Shown piece by piece: positions 8,568 through 16,795 of a DNA stretch of 49,068 bases (its first letter is position 1; every line of letters begins with the position of its first letter). The notes beneath the pieces were generated by a model. It had not been told where the DNA came from and searched no databases. It saw nothing but the letters and a program-made list of their open reading frames with translations. Made by a program: the position numbers and the translations under genes. Source of the stretch: Xanthomonas floridensis (GTDB taxonomy: Bacteria; Pseudomonadota; Gammaproteobacteria; Xanthomonadales; Xanthomonadaceae); assembly GCF_001642575.1 (NCBI RefSeq), contig NZ_LXNG01000026.1:1-49068 (forward strand), read 5' to 3'.

Positions 8568-9414
8568 CCGCGGCAGGTACAACGACCGCCCCGTTGACCG
8601 GCTGCAGTCGCAGTCGCAGTCGCAGTCGATGGACAGCGCATCAAACGACCTCCCCGAAGCGGCAGCCGGTCCTGGCATCGATTGCGCGCCTGGATGGAAC
8701 TGAAGAAGGGGCTGATCACCACCGCGCCGGCCAGTCCCTGCGGCACCGACAGCGTCCGTCGATGGCAGTCGCTGCCGGTGATGCGGATGACGACGAAGCA
8801 AAGACGCACGTTCGCATGCAGCGCCGCGCGATAGCGCTGCGACGAGTGCGGGATGATCGCGCTGCGGCTACGCATACCGTGCGCAAGCCGGATGTATCTG
8901 CAGTGCAACGATCACCGTTGCGCGACCTCGCAGCAGACCACGAAAACCCGAGTACTACGTGTCGTCGGCGCAGGCAGCGGGTGCCTTCAAAGCGACACGC
9001 ACGCGCCTCAGTCGGCGGTGCCTGGCATCGTGTGTCGGCGTGTCGCTTCGGTACCCCTCCGGCGTCTTCGCAACCGGCCGGTCTTCGCTCGACGCGCCAG
9101 GAACGAAGTCCGACGTGCGTTCTGCCACATCGTTTGTCAAAGCGGCCGCGACCGCCTCTTCATCCCTGACGCTCTTCCCGGCTCGCCCTCGCCCTGCGCT
9201 GCTGTGTCCATTGCCTGGGCGCCGCCGCGCGTCCACGCTCCCTGGTCGGAACCGCGTCACCGGTGCGTGTGGCATGCTCGCATGCATCGCGGGTCGTGGC
9301 GGTCGGCAACGCTCCTGTGCCAACGGTCGATGGCACGGCCGTTTGATTCTTCATTCAGGCCGATCCGCTTCGCGGTGCGGCCTTGCTCGGGGCTCGGACT
9401 TCACGGCAGGCAGC
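8568..9414. other. Long non-coding gap with a short tandem repeat
   Basis: 850 bases between the MDR gene and the DUF1801 gene. Long open frames exist on both strands, including one that would extend the DUF1801 protein upstream by 152 residues. Their translations are low-complexity and rich in Arg, Ser and Ala, as expected for chance frames. The only structure seen is a hexanucleotide repeat at 8605. Confidence 0.45.
8605..8628 (+). repeat. Hexanucleotide tandem repeat (CAGTCG)x4
   Basis: CAGTCG is repeated four times without interruption, starting 38 bases after the MDR stop codon and followed by ATGG. It is outside any supported gene. Such short repeats can vary in copy number by slippage. 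Confidence 0.9.
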
Positions 9415-9810
9415 ATGGCGACCACCAAGACACTCGCAACGTTCGACGACATCCTGTCCATTGCAAAAGCGGAGCCGCGCCTGGTTTGCGAGTCGTTGCG
9501 CCGCACGATCGTTTCGCTGCACAGCGAGGTTGTCGAGCTTGCATGGCCAAAACTCAAAATCATCAGCTTAGGCATTGGCCCCAGGAAGATGACCGAGCAC
9601 TATGCCTACCTCTCGGTCCACGACGCCTACGTCAACCTGGGTTTCTATCATGGCACCTCGCTTGCGGATCCGCACGGCATCATGCAAGGGACCGGCAAGG
9701 CACTACGCCATGTCAAGGTTCGAGCTGTCTCGACGAGCAGCAGTGCACCCGTCATCGAGCTACTGCAGTTGGCGATCGCCGATCGCAAGCGGCATGCACA
9801 TCGCGCCTGA
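9415..9810 (+). CDS. DUF1801 domain-containing protein
   Basis: This 131-residue soluble protein fits the DUF1801/YdhG-like fold: an N-terminal helix pair (FDDILSIAKAEPRLVCESLR), then strands with ELAWPKLKIISLGIGPRKMT, YLSVHDAYVNLGFYHG and a C-terminal basic helix (GKALRHVKVRAV). Members are small, widespread proteins with a TBP/bet-v-1-like shape and no firmly assigned reaction. ATG 9415 is chosen because the domain starts right there; the frame is open 456 bases further up, but that part has no protein-like features. No operon partner is close. Confidence 0.75.
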   Translation: MATTKTLATFDDILSIAKAEPRLVCESLRRTIVSLHSEVVELAWPKLKIISLGIGPRKMTEHYAYLSVHDAYVNLGFYHGTSLADPHGIMQGTGKALRHVKVRAVSTSSSAPVIELLQLAIADRKRHAHRA

Positions 9811-10155
9811 CCAGCCGCATGGGCAGACGGGCGCGAATCGGTGCGGCACGGCGGCGCGCGAATACGCGGCAACGATCGCCTGGCCCGGGCGTGAGGTTCG
9901 CAGTTCATCCCCGCCAACCGCGGGGCCAAGAGCGGCTAACGAAACTACTGCGGAGCCGCCAGGCGGGCACGGCCGGTGCTCGGAATCGGCATGTACCACT
10001 CGTACACTCCAATTCCTCCGCGCCGTCCACACCCGCCTGCAGACTGCTCGCTACGTTTTGTCAGCCACTCCAAGTCCGCATTCAAGCCGGCGTCGCCGCG
10101 CGCGCAGGCCGACGTCCGACGATCGGCGATACACAAGCATCCGAGAGGTGAAACC
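9811..10155. other. Non-coding gap, nothing recognised
   Basis: 345 GC-rich bases between the DUF1801 and DHFR-like genes; only the ribosome binding site of the latter is recognisable at its end. Confidence 0.5.
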
Positions 10156-10788
10156 ATGAGCAAGGTATTCGTCAGTATCGGCCTTAGCCTTGATGGCTAC
10201 ATGGCGCCGGAGGGCATGACCATGGACGACCCCGAGCACAAGAACTGGGGAGCCAAATGGGGCGCGATGATGGGTTGGCTGATCACATCGCAGTCCTTTC
10301 GCCAGCACGTCCTCAAGCTTGCATCGGGCGGTACGACCGGCCCGGTCAACGACATGGTCCGCAGCACCTTCGCACGCATCGGCGCCAACATCATGGGCAA
10401 GCGCATGTTCGACCAAGGCGAGGTTGCATGGCCAGAGGAGGCCCCGTTTCACACACCGGTCTACGTACTGACCCACGAGAAACGCGAGCCCTGGGTGCGC
10501 CCCGGCGGAACGACCTTCCACTTCATCAACGACGGGCCGGAACGTGCGCTGGAACTGGCTCGCGAATCGGCAGGCAGCCGTGATGTTCGTATTGCCGGTG
10601 GCGCGGCTGTGATCCAGCAGTATCTGACCCTGGGCGCTGTCGACGAGCTGGAGATTGCGTTGGCACCGGTCCTATTCGGCGGCGGACGACGTCTGTTCGA
10701 ACACCTCGGCGAGCCCGGGACACAATTGCGTATCGACAAGGTCTTTGACGGGCCTGCGGCCACACACCTACGCTACGTGCGGCAATGA
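10156..10788 (+). CDS. Dihydrofolate reductase-like (RibD C-terminal domain) family protein
   Basis: This 210-residue protein has the RibD_C/DHFR-like fold. It opens with SKVFVSIGLSLDGYMAPEG, has MGKRMFDQGEVAWPEEAPFH in the middle, then VYVLTHEKREPW and the C-terminal DVRIAGGAAVIQQYLTLGAVDELEIALAPVLFGGGRRLF. This last part is the NADPH-binding and substrate-pocket signature of the YwjB/YyaP-like group. These enzymes bind NADPH and reduce an unidentified, often pterin-like substrate; they are usually not the essential DHFR. ATG 10156 has GAGAGGTG about 6 bases upstream. It stands alone, on the same strand as the following DUF4259 gene. Confidence 0.85.
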   Translation: MSKVFVSIGLSLDGYMAPEGMTMDDPEHKNWGAKWGAMMGWLITSQSFRQHVLKLASGGTTGPVNDMVRSTFARIGANIMGKRMFDQGEVAWPEEAPFHTPVYVLTHEKREPWVRPGGTTFHFINDGPERALELARESAGSRDVRIAGGAAVIQQYLTLGAVDELEIALAPVLFGGGRRLFEHLGEPGTQLRIDKVFDGPAATHLRYVRQ

Positions 10789-10862
10789 GCTGGGGCATGC
10801 TCATCCATCAGGCGGGACGCCACCACGCGTCTGTTGCCAACCATTCGACCTGGAGAACGTGC

Positions 10863-11270
10863 ATGGGGTGCTGGGGTATCGGTTCTTTTGAAAACGACAC
10901 AGCCGCAGATTGGGTCTGTGACCTCACCAAGAGTGGCGACTTGTCGCTCGTTCGCGAGGCAGTTGCAGCAGTGCTTGCTGCCGATAGCGCTGTGGATGCG
11001 ACCGACGCAACCACTGCGTTGGCGGCCATCGAAGCGATCGTTGCAGCCTTGGGACGCCCGACAGCCGAGGCGCTGGATGAGCCGGATGTCGTGGAATGGA
11101 TCGCCAGGGTGAAGCCGCTCCCTGACGCCCAGTTGGCCAGCGACGCCGCGCAGGCGATCGATCGCATTCTTGGACCAACCTCGGAGTTGCGCGAGTTGTG
11201 GGAGGACACCGATGCCTTCGACGACTGGCAAGCGGACGTGCGTGGTTTGCGGTCCCGGCTGCAGGCCTGA
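10863..11270 (+). CDS. DUF4259 domain-containing protein
   Basis: This 135-residue acidic protein opens with MGCWGIGSFENDTAADWVCD, the hallmark of DUF4259 (MGAWG.G.F.ND.A.DW). Regular Ala/Leu-rich helices follow, with a conserved ELWEDTDAFDDWQADVRGL near the end. The family is small, cytosolic and uncharacterised, and often scattered near immunity or stress genes. ATG 10863 is fixed by the conserved N-terminus. It lies 74 bases after the DHFR-like gene and may share its transcript. Confidence 0.8.
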   Translation: MGCWGIGSFENDTAADWVCDLTKSGDLSLVREAVAAVLAADSAVDATDATTALAAIEAIVAALGRPTAEALDEPDVVEWIARVKPLPDAQLASDAAQAIDRILGPTSELRELWEDTDAFDDWQADVRGLRSRLQA

Positions 11271-11648
11271 CGCTTCATGCGATCCGAGGCCGCCTCGCAG
11301 CGCGGCGGCGGCGTTAGATGCGCCAGATGCGGCGGCCACCTTCCAGGATCCCTTCCGGCTGTTGCATCTGCCGGGAGGGTATTGCCGGCCCATCCGGACC
11401 GCCGGGTCAACCTGGGCGTTGCCGCGTCTGAGAACCTTGATGACATCCGGGCGGATAGGCCGGCGGTGTGGCCGGTCGCTGCCTGGCAGTTCCTTCCGGC
11501 CAGATTCGCGGCGCGACTCGCCTGGCGCACCGGCTAGCCACGCAGGGAGCACAGATGCAAACGGGGTGGCACCCTGCGCTGCCCGTTGTCGCTTCAACCC
11601 ATGGCCGCATCGCTACCCCGATGCTGCAGCAGCCCGTAATCGCTGCCG
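11271..11648. other. Gap between convergent genes, nothing recognised
   Basis: 378 bases between two converging genes. I see no gene and no strong hairpin. Confidence 0.45.
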
Positions 11649-12647
11649 CTACAGCGTCACCACGACCTTGCCTTTGACGCGACCGGTGTCTACATGCGCC
11701 AGCGCTTCTTGCGTGCGCGCGAGCGGATACACCGTGTCGATCACCGGGCGCAATGCACCGCTGTCGAGCAGCGCTGCCAACGTCCGCAGCTGCGGACCAT
11801 CGCCGCGCATGAACAGGAACGTGTAGGAGACCTGCCGCTGCCTGGCCTGCGCACGCACCTTGCGGCTGAGCAGGCGCATCACCAGCCTGAGCGGAAACGC
11901 CAGGCCGAGCTGCTGCGCGAATGCGGGGGTCGGCGGACCGGACAGCGAGATCAGGCTCCCGCCGGGCTTGAGCAGCTGCAGCGACTTGAGCAGCGTCGGC
12001 GTATCCAGGCTATGCAGCACCACGTCGTAATCGCGCACCAGCGCCTGGAAATCCTGCTGCGTGTAGTCGATCACCAGATCGGCACCCAACGCCTTGACCC
12101 ACTCCACATTGGCAGTGCTGGTGGTGGCGGCCACATACGCTCCCAGATGCTTGGCCAGCTGGATCGCGATGGTACCCACGCCACCGGAGCCGGCATGGAT
12201 CAACACCTTCTGCCCCGGCTTGAGCGCAGCAGTTTCCACCAGTGCCTGCCAGGCGGTCAGGCCGACCAGCGGAAACGATGCGGCCTGCTCCATGCTCAGG
12301 CTGGCCGGTTTGGGTGCCACCACTGCCGCATCGATCGCCACGTACTCGGCCAGGGTGCCGATGCGGCCCGGCTCGATCTTGGCGAACACCGCATCGCCGA
12401 CCGCGATGTCGCGCACCGCGGTGCCGACCTGCGTCACCACGCCGGCCACATCGTTGCCCAGCACGAACGGCGTCTTGAACGGCAGCAGCAGTTTGAATTC
12501 GCCATCACGCACCTTGGCGTCCAGCGGGTTGAGGCTTGCTGCGCTGACCTTGATCAACACATCGTTGGGGCGCAGCTGCGGCATCGGCATGTCGCCGATC
12601 CGCACCGGGCCATGTGTCTTGTACTGATCGACGATGACGGCTTTCAT
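11649..12647 (-). CDS. NADP-dependent MDR oxidoreductase (quinone/enone reductase type)
   Basis: A 332-residue medium-chain reductase. The GroES-like half contains VLIKVSAASLNPLDAKVRDG and GNDVAGVVTQVGTAVRDI. The Rossmann half has IHAGSGGVGTIAIQLAKHLG for NADP and ends with GRVKGKVVVTL. NPLDAKVRDG and the lack of zinc ligands place it in the QOR/YhdH-like reductases of quinones and alpha,beta-unsaturated carbonyls. It is the last gene of a probable leftward operon TetR-SDR-MDR, 58 bases after the SDR gene. The TetR protein is the likely regulator. Confidence 0.87.
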   Translation of the reverse strand: MKAVIVDQYKTHGPVRIGDMPMPQLRPNDVLIKVSAASLNPLDAKVRDGEFKLLLPFKTPFVLGNDVAGVVTQVGTAVRDIAVGDAVFAKIEPGRIGTLAEYVAIDAAVVAPKPASLSMEQAASFPLVGLTAWQALVETAALKPGQKVLIHAGSGGVGTIAIQLAKHLGAYVAATTSTANVEWVKALGADLVIDYTQQDFQALVRDYDVVLHSLDTPTLLKSLQLLKPGGSLISLSGPPTPAFAQQLGLAFPLRLVMRLLSRKVRAQARQRQVSYTFLFMRGDGPQLRTLAALLDSGALRPVIDTVYPLARTQEALAHVDTGRVKGKVVVTL

Positions 12648-12705
12648 GCGTGCTCCCCACAGGCGCGTGCGCGCATCTTGGCATCGGTGCGATCGATCCT
12701 GCGCA

Positions 12706-13566
12706 TCATGCGCGCGCTCCGGCAGCGGATGCGCCGCTGGCGCGGGCCGGCGATGCGACCTGATCCAGCTTGAGTTCCTTGCGCAGCGCCTTGCCGAGCA
12801 TGCGGTTGGGCAGCAGGCGACGCAGCAGGCTCAGCTGCCAGGCCACCTTGCCGGCGGTGTAGCGCGCCTTCGGTTGCGGATCCTGCGCTGCTTTCACCAC
12901 CACCTCGGCCACCACGCTCGGCGCGTCGGCCTTGCGCATCACCTCAGCGACGTGCGCGGCCAGATGCGTACGCAGGTCGCGGTAGATCTCCAGTGGCGCA
13001 TCCGGCTGCAGCGAATTGGCATCGAACGGCGTCCTGGTGTACGCCGGCTCGATCACCGAGACCCGGATACCCCAATCGCGCAGTTCGTGATCCAGCGATT
13101 CGCTATAGCCTTCGACCGCATGCTTGCTGGCCACATACAGCGCCGTGTATGGAATCGGCACCAGCCCCAGCACCGAACCGATGTTGAGGATGCGCCCACC
13201 GCCTTGCTTGCGCATCTGGCCGATCACCGCATTGCTCATGCGCACGGTGCCGAAGAAGTTGGTGTCGAACACCGACTGCGCCTGCGCGATGGAGCTCTCT
13301 TCGGCTGCGGCGGGCGCGACGCTGAAGCCGGCATTGTTGACCAACAGGTCCAGACGGCCTTCCTTGCGCAGCAGGGTGTCGATGGCGGCGGTCACCGACG
13401 CGTCGCTGGTGACATCCAGCGACAGCATCTGCACCCCGGGCGTCGTGGAGCGGCCGCCGCGGCGGCTGGTGCCATAGACGGTATAGCCGGCCTGGGCCAG
13501 GTGGGCGGCGGTGGCTTCACCGATGCCGGAGGAGGCTCCGGTCACGAGCGCGATCTTGCGGTTCAT
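12706..13566 (-). CDS. Short-chain dehydrogenase/reductase (classical SDR)
   Basis: A 286-residue classical SDR. It has cofactor motif TGASSGIGEATA (residues 9-20), NNAG (near 89), a catalytic Ser in GSVLGL, and YVASK (Tyr and Lys of the active site). A C-terminal extension of about 50 residues (LLRRLLPNRMLGKALRKELK) is amphipathic and basic. The family reduces or oxidises alcohols and ketones with NAD(P)H. It lies between the TetR gene and an MDR reductase on the same strand, so a shared promoter or read-through is likely. The substrate cannot be inferred. Confidence 0.87.
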   Translation of the reverse strand: MNRKIALVTGASSGIGEATAAHLAQAGYTVYGTSRRGGRSTTPGVQMLSLDVTSDASVTAAIDTLLRKEGRLDLLVNNAGFSVAPAAAEESSIAQAQSVFDTNFFGTVRMSNAVIGQMRKQGGGRILNIGSVLGLVPIPYTALYVASKHAVEGYSESLDHELRDWGIRVSVIEPAYTRTPFDANSLQPDAPLEIYRDLRTHLAAHVAEVMRKADAPSVVAEVVVKAAQDPQPKARYTAGKVAWQLSLLRRLLPNRMLGKALRKELKLDQVASPARASGASAAGARA

Positions 13567-13673
13567 AGCTGGCGGTTCTCAGGTGATGTGTGGAAGCAAG
13601 CCATGCAGGCGCTGCCGTCGCACGGGGGGTGGTGGAAAGCCGCGGCTGCGGCGGATGGCTGTCTGTACATCCA

Positions 13674-13695
13674 AAATATTACGAACATCATATTT
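13674..13695 (-). promoter_or_regulatory. AT-rich dyad upstream of the SDR-MDR genes
   Basis: AAATAT-N10-ATATTT forms an inverted repeat in a short AT-rich island within GC-rich DNA, 108 bases upstream of the SDR start and 30 bases from the TetR stop. It looks like a promoter/operator for the SDR-MDR pair. Binding by the adjacent TetR protein is inferred from position only. Confidence 0.4.
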
Positions 13696-13724
13696 ATGAC
13701 CAAGGACGAACGCGGGCGCGTTGC

Positions 13725-14318
13725 TCAGGCTGCGTCGAAGTGGTCGAGGGCCGCCTTGCGCATCGCGGCCGACAATGCGGGATCGTCCACGGCACGCGCC
13801 AGCATCAAGGTGCCGGCCATGGCGCACACCGTCACCAGTGCCCGCGCATGCGCCTGCGGCGTTCCCCAGTCCGGCGATTGGCGGGCAGCCAGGTCGATCA
13901 TTTCCTTGATGCGGCGCGTTGCCGCCTGCCGGACTGCCGGTGCCTGCCGGTGCATTTCCGACCCCAGCGCGGCGATCAGACAGCCGGATTCGACGTTGCC
14001 AACGTGCCCATCGGAGAGATACGCCCGCATCAGCGCCTGCGCTGCCTGCTCCGGCGGCGCGGCGGCCGCGATCTGCGCGGAGACGGCCACCGTCTGTGCC
14101 CCGGCATGGTCGGCAGCCTCGGCGAGCAACGCCTCGCGCGATGCGAAGTGCGCATAGAAGCCACCGTGGGTCAGCCCGGCCTCTTTCATGATGTCGGCCA
14201 CGCCGGTGCCGTCGTAGCCGGTGCGCCGGATCGCACGCGCAGCGACTTCGACGATACGTGCATGGCTGTCGGCCTTGCGGCCTGACGATGCGCGGGAACT
14301 TGGCGAGGTCTTTTTCAT
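13725..14318 (-). CDS. TetR/AcrR family transcriptional regulator
   Basis: A 197-residue TetR protein. The DNA-binding domain spans about residues 15-65 (SHARIVEVAARAIRRTGYDG, VADIMKEAGLTHGGFYAHFASREALLAEA). GLTHGGFYAHF is characteristic of the NemR/YxaF-like group, which often controls electrophile-reducing enzymes. The C-terminal domain has ESGCLIAALGSEMHRQ, with a Cys in the ligand-pocket helix, also typical of that group. ATG 14318 begins MKKTSPSS; ATGs 9-12 bases further upstream are possible. The start region contains ATGATG-GT-CATCAT (14317-14330), a dyad that could be an autoregulatory site. The SDR and MDR genes follow on the same strand. Confidence 0.87.
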   Translation of the reverse strand: MKKTSPSSRASSGRKADSHARIVEVAARAIRRTGYDGTGVADIMKEAGLTHGGFYAHFASREALLAEAADHAGAQTVAVSAQIAAAAPPEQAAQALMRAYLSDGHVGNVESGCLIAALGSEMHRQAPAVRQAATRRIKEMIDLAARQSPDWGTPQAHARALVTVCAMAGTLMLARAVDDPALSAAMRKAALDHFDAA

Positions 14319-14919
14319 GATGGTCATCATACATAAGGTCGGTCGCAATGGAAGCCGCACCGGCTGCTGTCCGACGAGCGGTAGGACGCCGGGTCAGGGC
14401 CGCCTTTCAGAACCCGCCGGCATCTCGGCAGCGCAGACAAAGGGAAGGGAGGCAGCCGTTCGCTTCCATGAAGCGATTGCATTGCGATACGCGTCTATCT
14501 GATCGACCGATAGGCGAAGTCGGGCTCGCGCATGCCGCACCGCGCATGCATGCGATGAAGTCACGCGGGGCCCTGGCTTGGCGCTGTGGCAATCCAGCAA
14601 TCCAGCAAAAGCATGGTGCCAGAATCTGTCACCACCGCTTTCTACACTGGGCGCCCAACACGAGGAGTGTCCTGGTGACCCTCTCCATCCGCTGCTGCAT
14701 TACCGACCCCGCAGCGTCAAGCGCACGCGCCGCGCGCGCGCCCACACGAATGCCCTCGCGTACGGCCAAGTGCGCGCTCTACCGCGCAAGCCGGCCTTTT
14801 GTCGGCCGCCGAACCGGGCCTGCCGCCCGTCCCGGCAGCCCGGTCGACCAACGGGGCGTGCATCCCGCCTGCCAGACCGCCTGCGCACCTGCCGCTACCA
14901 CCACCGGAGCACCGCCCCA
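14319..14919. other. Divergent-promoter gap, nothing recognised
   Basis: 600 bases between the TetR gene and the rightward MDR gene. It must hold promoters for both. An upstream extension of the MDR frame to 14578 is open but arginine- and proline-rich without domain features, so I take it as non-coding. Confidence 0.45.
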
Positions 14920-15855
14920 ATGAAACGCCTTCAATACAACCGCTACGGTGGCCAGGACGTCATGCAGCTGGCCGACTTCACGCTTGCTGCGCCGGCAAAA
15001 GGCCAGGTCGCGGTGAAGGTGAAGTACGCCGCGATCAATCCGGTCGACTGGAAGATGCGCAACGGCGTCATGAAGATCGTGACCGGGCGGAACTTTCCGC
15101 GTGCGATGGGCATGGATTTCTCGGGCGTGGTGCTGGCGGTGGGCGAAGGCGTCACCCGCTTCACGCCCGGCGATGCGGTGTTCGGCCTGGCACGCTTCAA
15201 GGAGTGCGGCGCGCTGGCCGAGGCGGTGATCACCACCGAAGAAAATCTGGTCAAAAAACCCGATAGCGTCTCCTACGAAAATGCCGCGTGCCTGGGCACG
15301 CCGGGGGTTACCGCGTGGAATGGTCTGGTCGACAAGGCTGCGCTAAAGAAAGGCCAGCATGTGTTCGTCAACGGCTGCGCCGGCGCGGTGGGCGAAGCGG
15401 CGGTGCAGCTGGCGCAGCTTTTGGGCGCCACCGTGTCAGGGAGTTGTAGCGCGGGATCGATGGAGCGGGCCCGATCGCTGGGCCTGAAACAGGTCTACGA
15501 TTACAGGGTGACCCAACCGACAGATATCCGTGAGCGCTTCGACGTGATCTTCGACACCTCCGCCGTCATGAAGGCAGCTGCGGGATTGGCGCTGCTGCGC
15601 GACAAGCGCGGCAGCTTGCTGGATCTGGAACCGGACCTGGGCAAGTTCGCCCGCGCCGTGGTGGACCGCCGCTTCAAGCTGGTGTTCTGCAAACCGTCCG
15701 CCGCCATCCTGGCCTACCTCGCCAACGCAGCCGAAGCCGGAACCTTTGGCCTGCCGATCGGCGAGATCGTTCCGTTGGAAGGCGCCATCGGCCTGATGAA
15801 CGCCCTGGAATCCGGCCAGAAACGCCCTGGCAAGGGCTTGGTCAGGATGGACTGA
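14920..15855 (+). CDS. NAD(P)-dependent MDR alcohol dehydrogenase/quinone reductase
   Basis: A 311-residue MDR protein. The catalytic half has AINPVDWKMRNGVMKIVTG and MGMDFSGVVLAVGEGVTRFT. The Rossmann loop is VNGCAGAVGEAAVQLAQLLG, with a Cys in place of the usual Ala/Ser of the AGAGGVG loop. The C-terminus ends GKGLVRMD. This subgroup is related to reticulon-4-interacting protein 1 (NADPH quinone reductase-like) and lacks zinc ligands. ATG 14920 has GGAG about 12 bases upstream. One base separates its stop codon from the WYL regulator gene, so they are co-transcribed and the regulator probably controls this unit. Confidence 0.87.
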   Translation: MKRLQYNRYGGQDVMQLADFTLAAPAKGQVAVKVKYAAINPVDWKMRNGVMKIVTGRNFPRAMGMDFSGVVLAVGEGVTRFTPGDAVFGLARFKECGALAEAVITTEENLVKKPDSVSYENAACLGTPGVTAWNGLVDKAALKKGQHVFVNGCAGAVGEAAVQLAQLLGATVSGSCSAGSMERARSLGLKQVYDYRVTQPTDIRERFDVIFDTSAVMKAAAGLALLRDKRGSLLDLEPDLGKFARAVVDRRFKLVFCKPSAAILAYLANAAEAGTFGLPIGEIVPLEGAIGLMNALESGQKRPGKGLVRMD

Positions 15856-15856
15856 C

Positions 15857-16555
15857 ATGGCGCGCAGTCAGCGCCTGTTCGATCTCTTGCAAGTGTTGCG
15901 TCGACACCGCGGCACGGTGTCCGGACGCACGCTTGGGCAAGAACTTGGCGTGTCGCTGCGCACGATCCGGCGCGATATTGCCACCCTGCAGGCGATGGGC
16001 GCCGATGTCGAGGGAGAGGCGGGCGTGGGATACATCCTGCGACCAGGCTTTGTGCTCCCGCCGCTGGCCTTCACCGAAGAAGAGATTCGTGCGCTGGTCA
16101 CTGGCGCGCAGTGGGTCAGCCGCCAGAGCGACGATGCGATGACCCAAGCGGTGCAGAACGCACTGGCAAAACTCGACGGCGTGATCTCGCAGGAGATGCG
16201 CCTGGCGCTGGACGACAGCGCGCTGTACATCAGCCGGGGCCAGCAGCCAGAGTCCATCGTGGACCTTGGCAAGATCCGCAAGGCGCTGCATGCGCAACGC
16301 AAGCTGCGCATCGGCTATACGAGCAAGGCCGGCGTGGTATCGGAGCGCACGATCTGGCCGATCATGCTGGGCCTGGTCGATGCACGATGGAAGATCGCCG
16401 CATGGTGCGAGGCCTGTGGCGATTTCCGCATCTTCCGCGCAGAAGCCATCGACAGGATCGATTATCTGCAGGAGCCCTATCAGGGCAATCGCCACCAGCT
16501 GGTGAAGCAGTGGCGCGCCAGCGATAGCCACCCATGCAGGCAAGGCGATTGCTGA
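15857..16555 (+). CDS. YafY-type DeoR/HTH-WYL transcriptional regulator
   Basis: A 232-residue protein with an N-terminal winged helix at residues 1-60 (RSQRLFDLLQVLRRHRGTVS, RTLGQELGVSLRTIRRDIAT, DVEGEAGVGYILRPGF) and a C-terminal WYL-type sensor domain around residues 140-215 (KIRKALHAQRKLRIGYTSKA, RTIWPIMLGLVDARWKIAAW). The W-x-L triad appears in altered form. WYL domains bind small ligands or nucleic acids. The start codon is one base after the stop of the MDR gene, indicating tight co-expression and probable feedback control. Confidence 0.87.
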   Translation: MARSQRLFDLLQVLRRHRGTVSGRTLGQELGVSLRTIRRDIATLQAMGADVEGEAGVGYILRPGFVLPPLAFTEEEIRALVTGAQWVSRQSDDAMTQAVQNALAKLDGVISQEMRLALDDSALYISRGQQPESIVDLGKIRKALHAQRKLRIGYTSKAGVVSERTIWPIMLGLVDARWKIAAWCEACGDFRIFRAEAIDRIDYLQEPYQGNRHQLVKQWRASDSHPCRQGDC

Positions 16556-16604
16556 GCGCGGACCATCGCCCGCTAGACGCGGCTGACAAGACGACGCGGG
16601 TAGT

Positions 16605-16694
16605 CGTCAGGTGGGTGCGGACGACGTGCTCAGGACCGGAATGTACGAAATAGATGCCGCACCGAGCAGCGCCCACGCCCGCCTGGTGGTGAGC
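16605..16694 (+). repeat. Dispersed intergenic repeat, copy B
   Basis: These 90 bases, from CGTCAGGT to GCCTGGTGGTGAGC, correspond end to end to 4504-4594. Copy B follows the WYL regulator gene and is itself followed by a strong hairpin. Neither copy codes for a recognisable protein. Confidence 0.45.
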
Positions 16695-16740
16695 ACGGTA
16701 GTTGTGCTGGCTGCTCTAAATCGAACGCTATCGCAGCCAA

Positions 16741-16785
16741 ACGTCGCTGGTGGCGTTTGCAACATGCAACCACCACCAGCGACGT
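16741..16785. terminator. Bidirectional hairpin between convergent genes
   Basis: ACGTCGCTGGTGG and CCACCAGCGACGT form a perfect 13-bp stem around a 19-base loop. The hairpin lies between the rightward WYL gene and the leftward SDR gene, ending 10 bases from the SDR stop codon. It has no T run, but position and stability suit a shared terminator. Confidence 0.65.
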
Positions 16786-16795
16786 GACCCACTAA

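Noticed and set aside
8959..9414. Upstream 152-codon extension of the DUF1801 gene
   Set aside because: Low-complexity Arg/Ser/Ala-rich translation; the domain and a sensible start are at 9415.
12634..14157. 507-codon rightward frame over the SDR and TetR genes
   Set aside because: Antisense to well-supported SDR and TetR genes and spans their gap without any domain.
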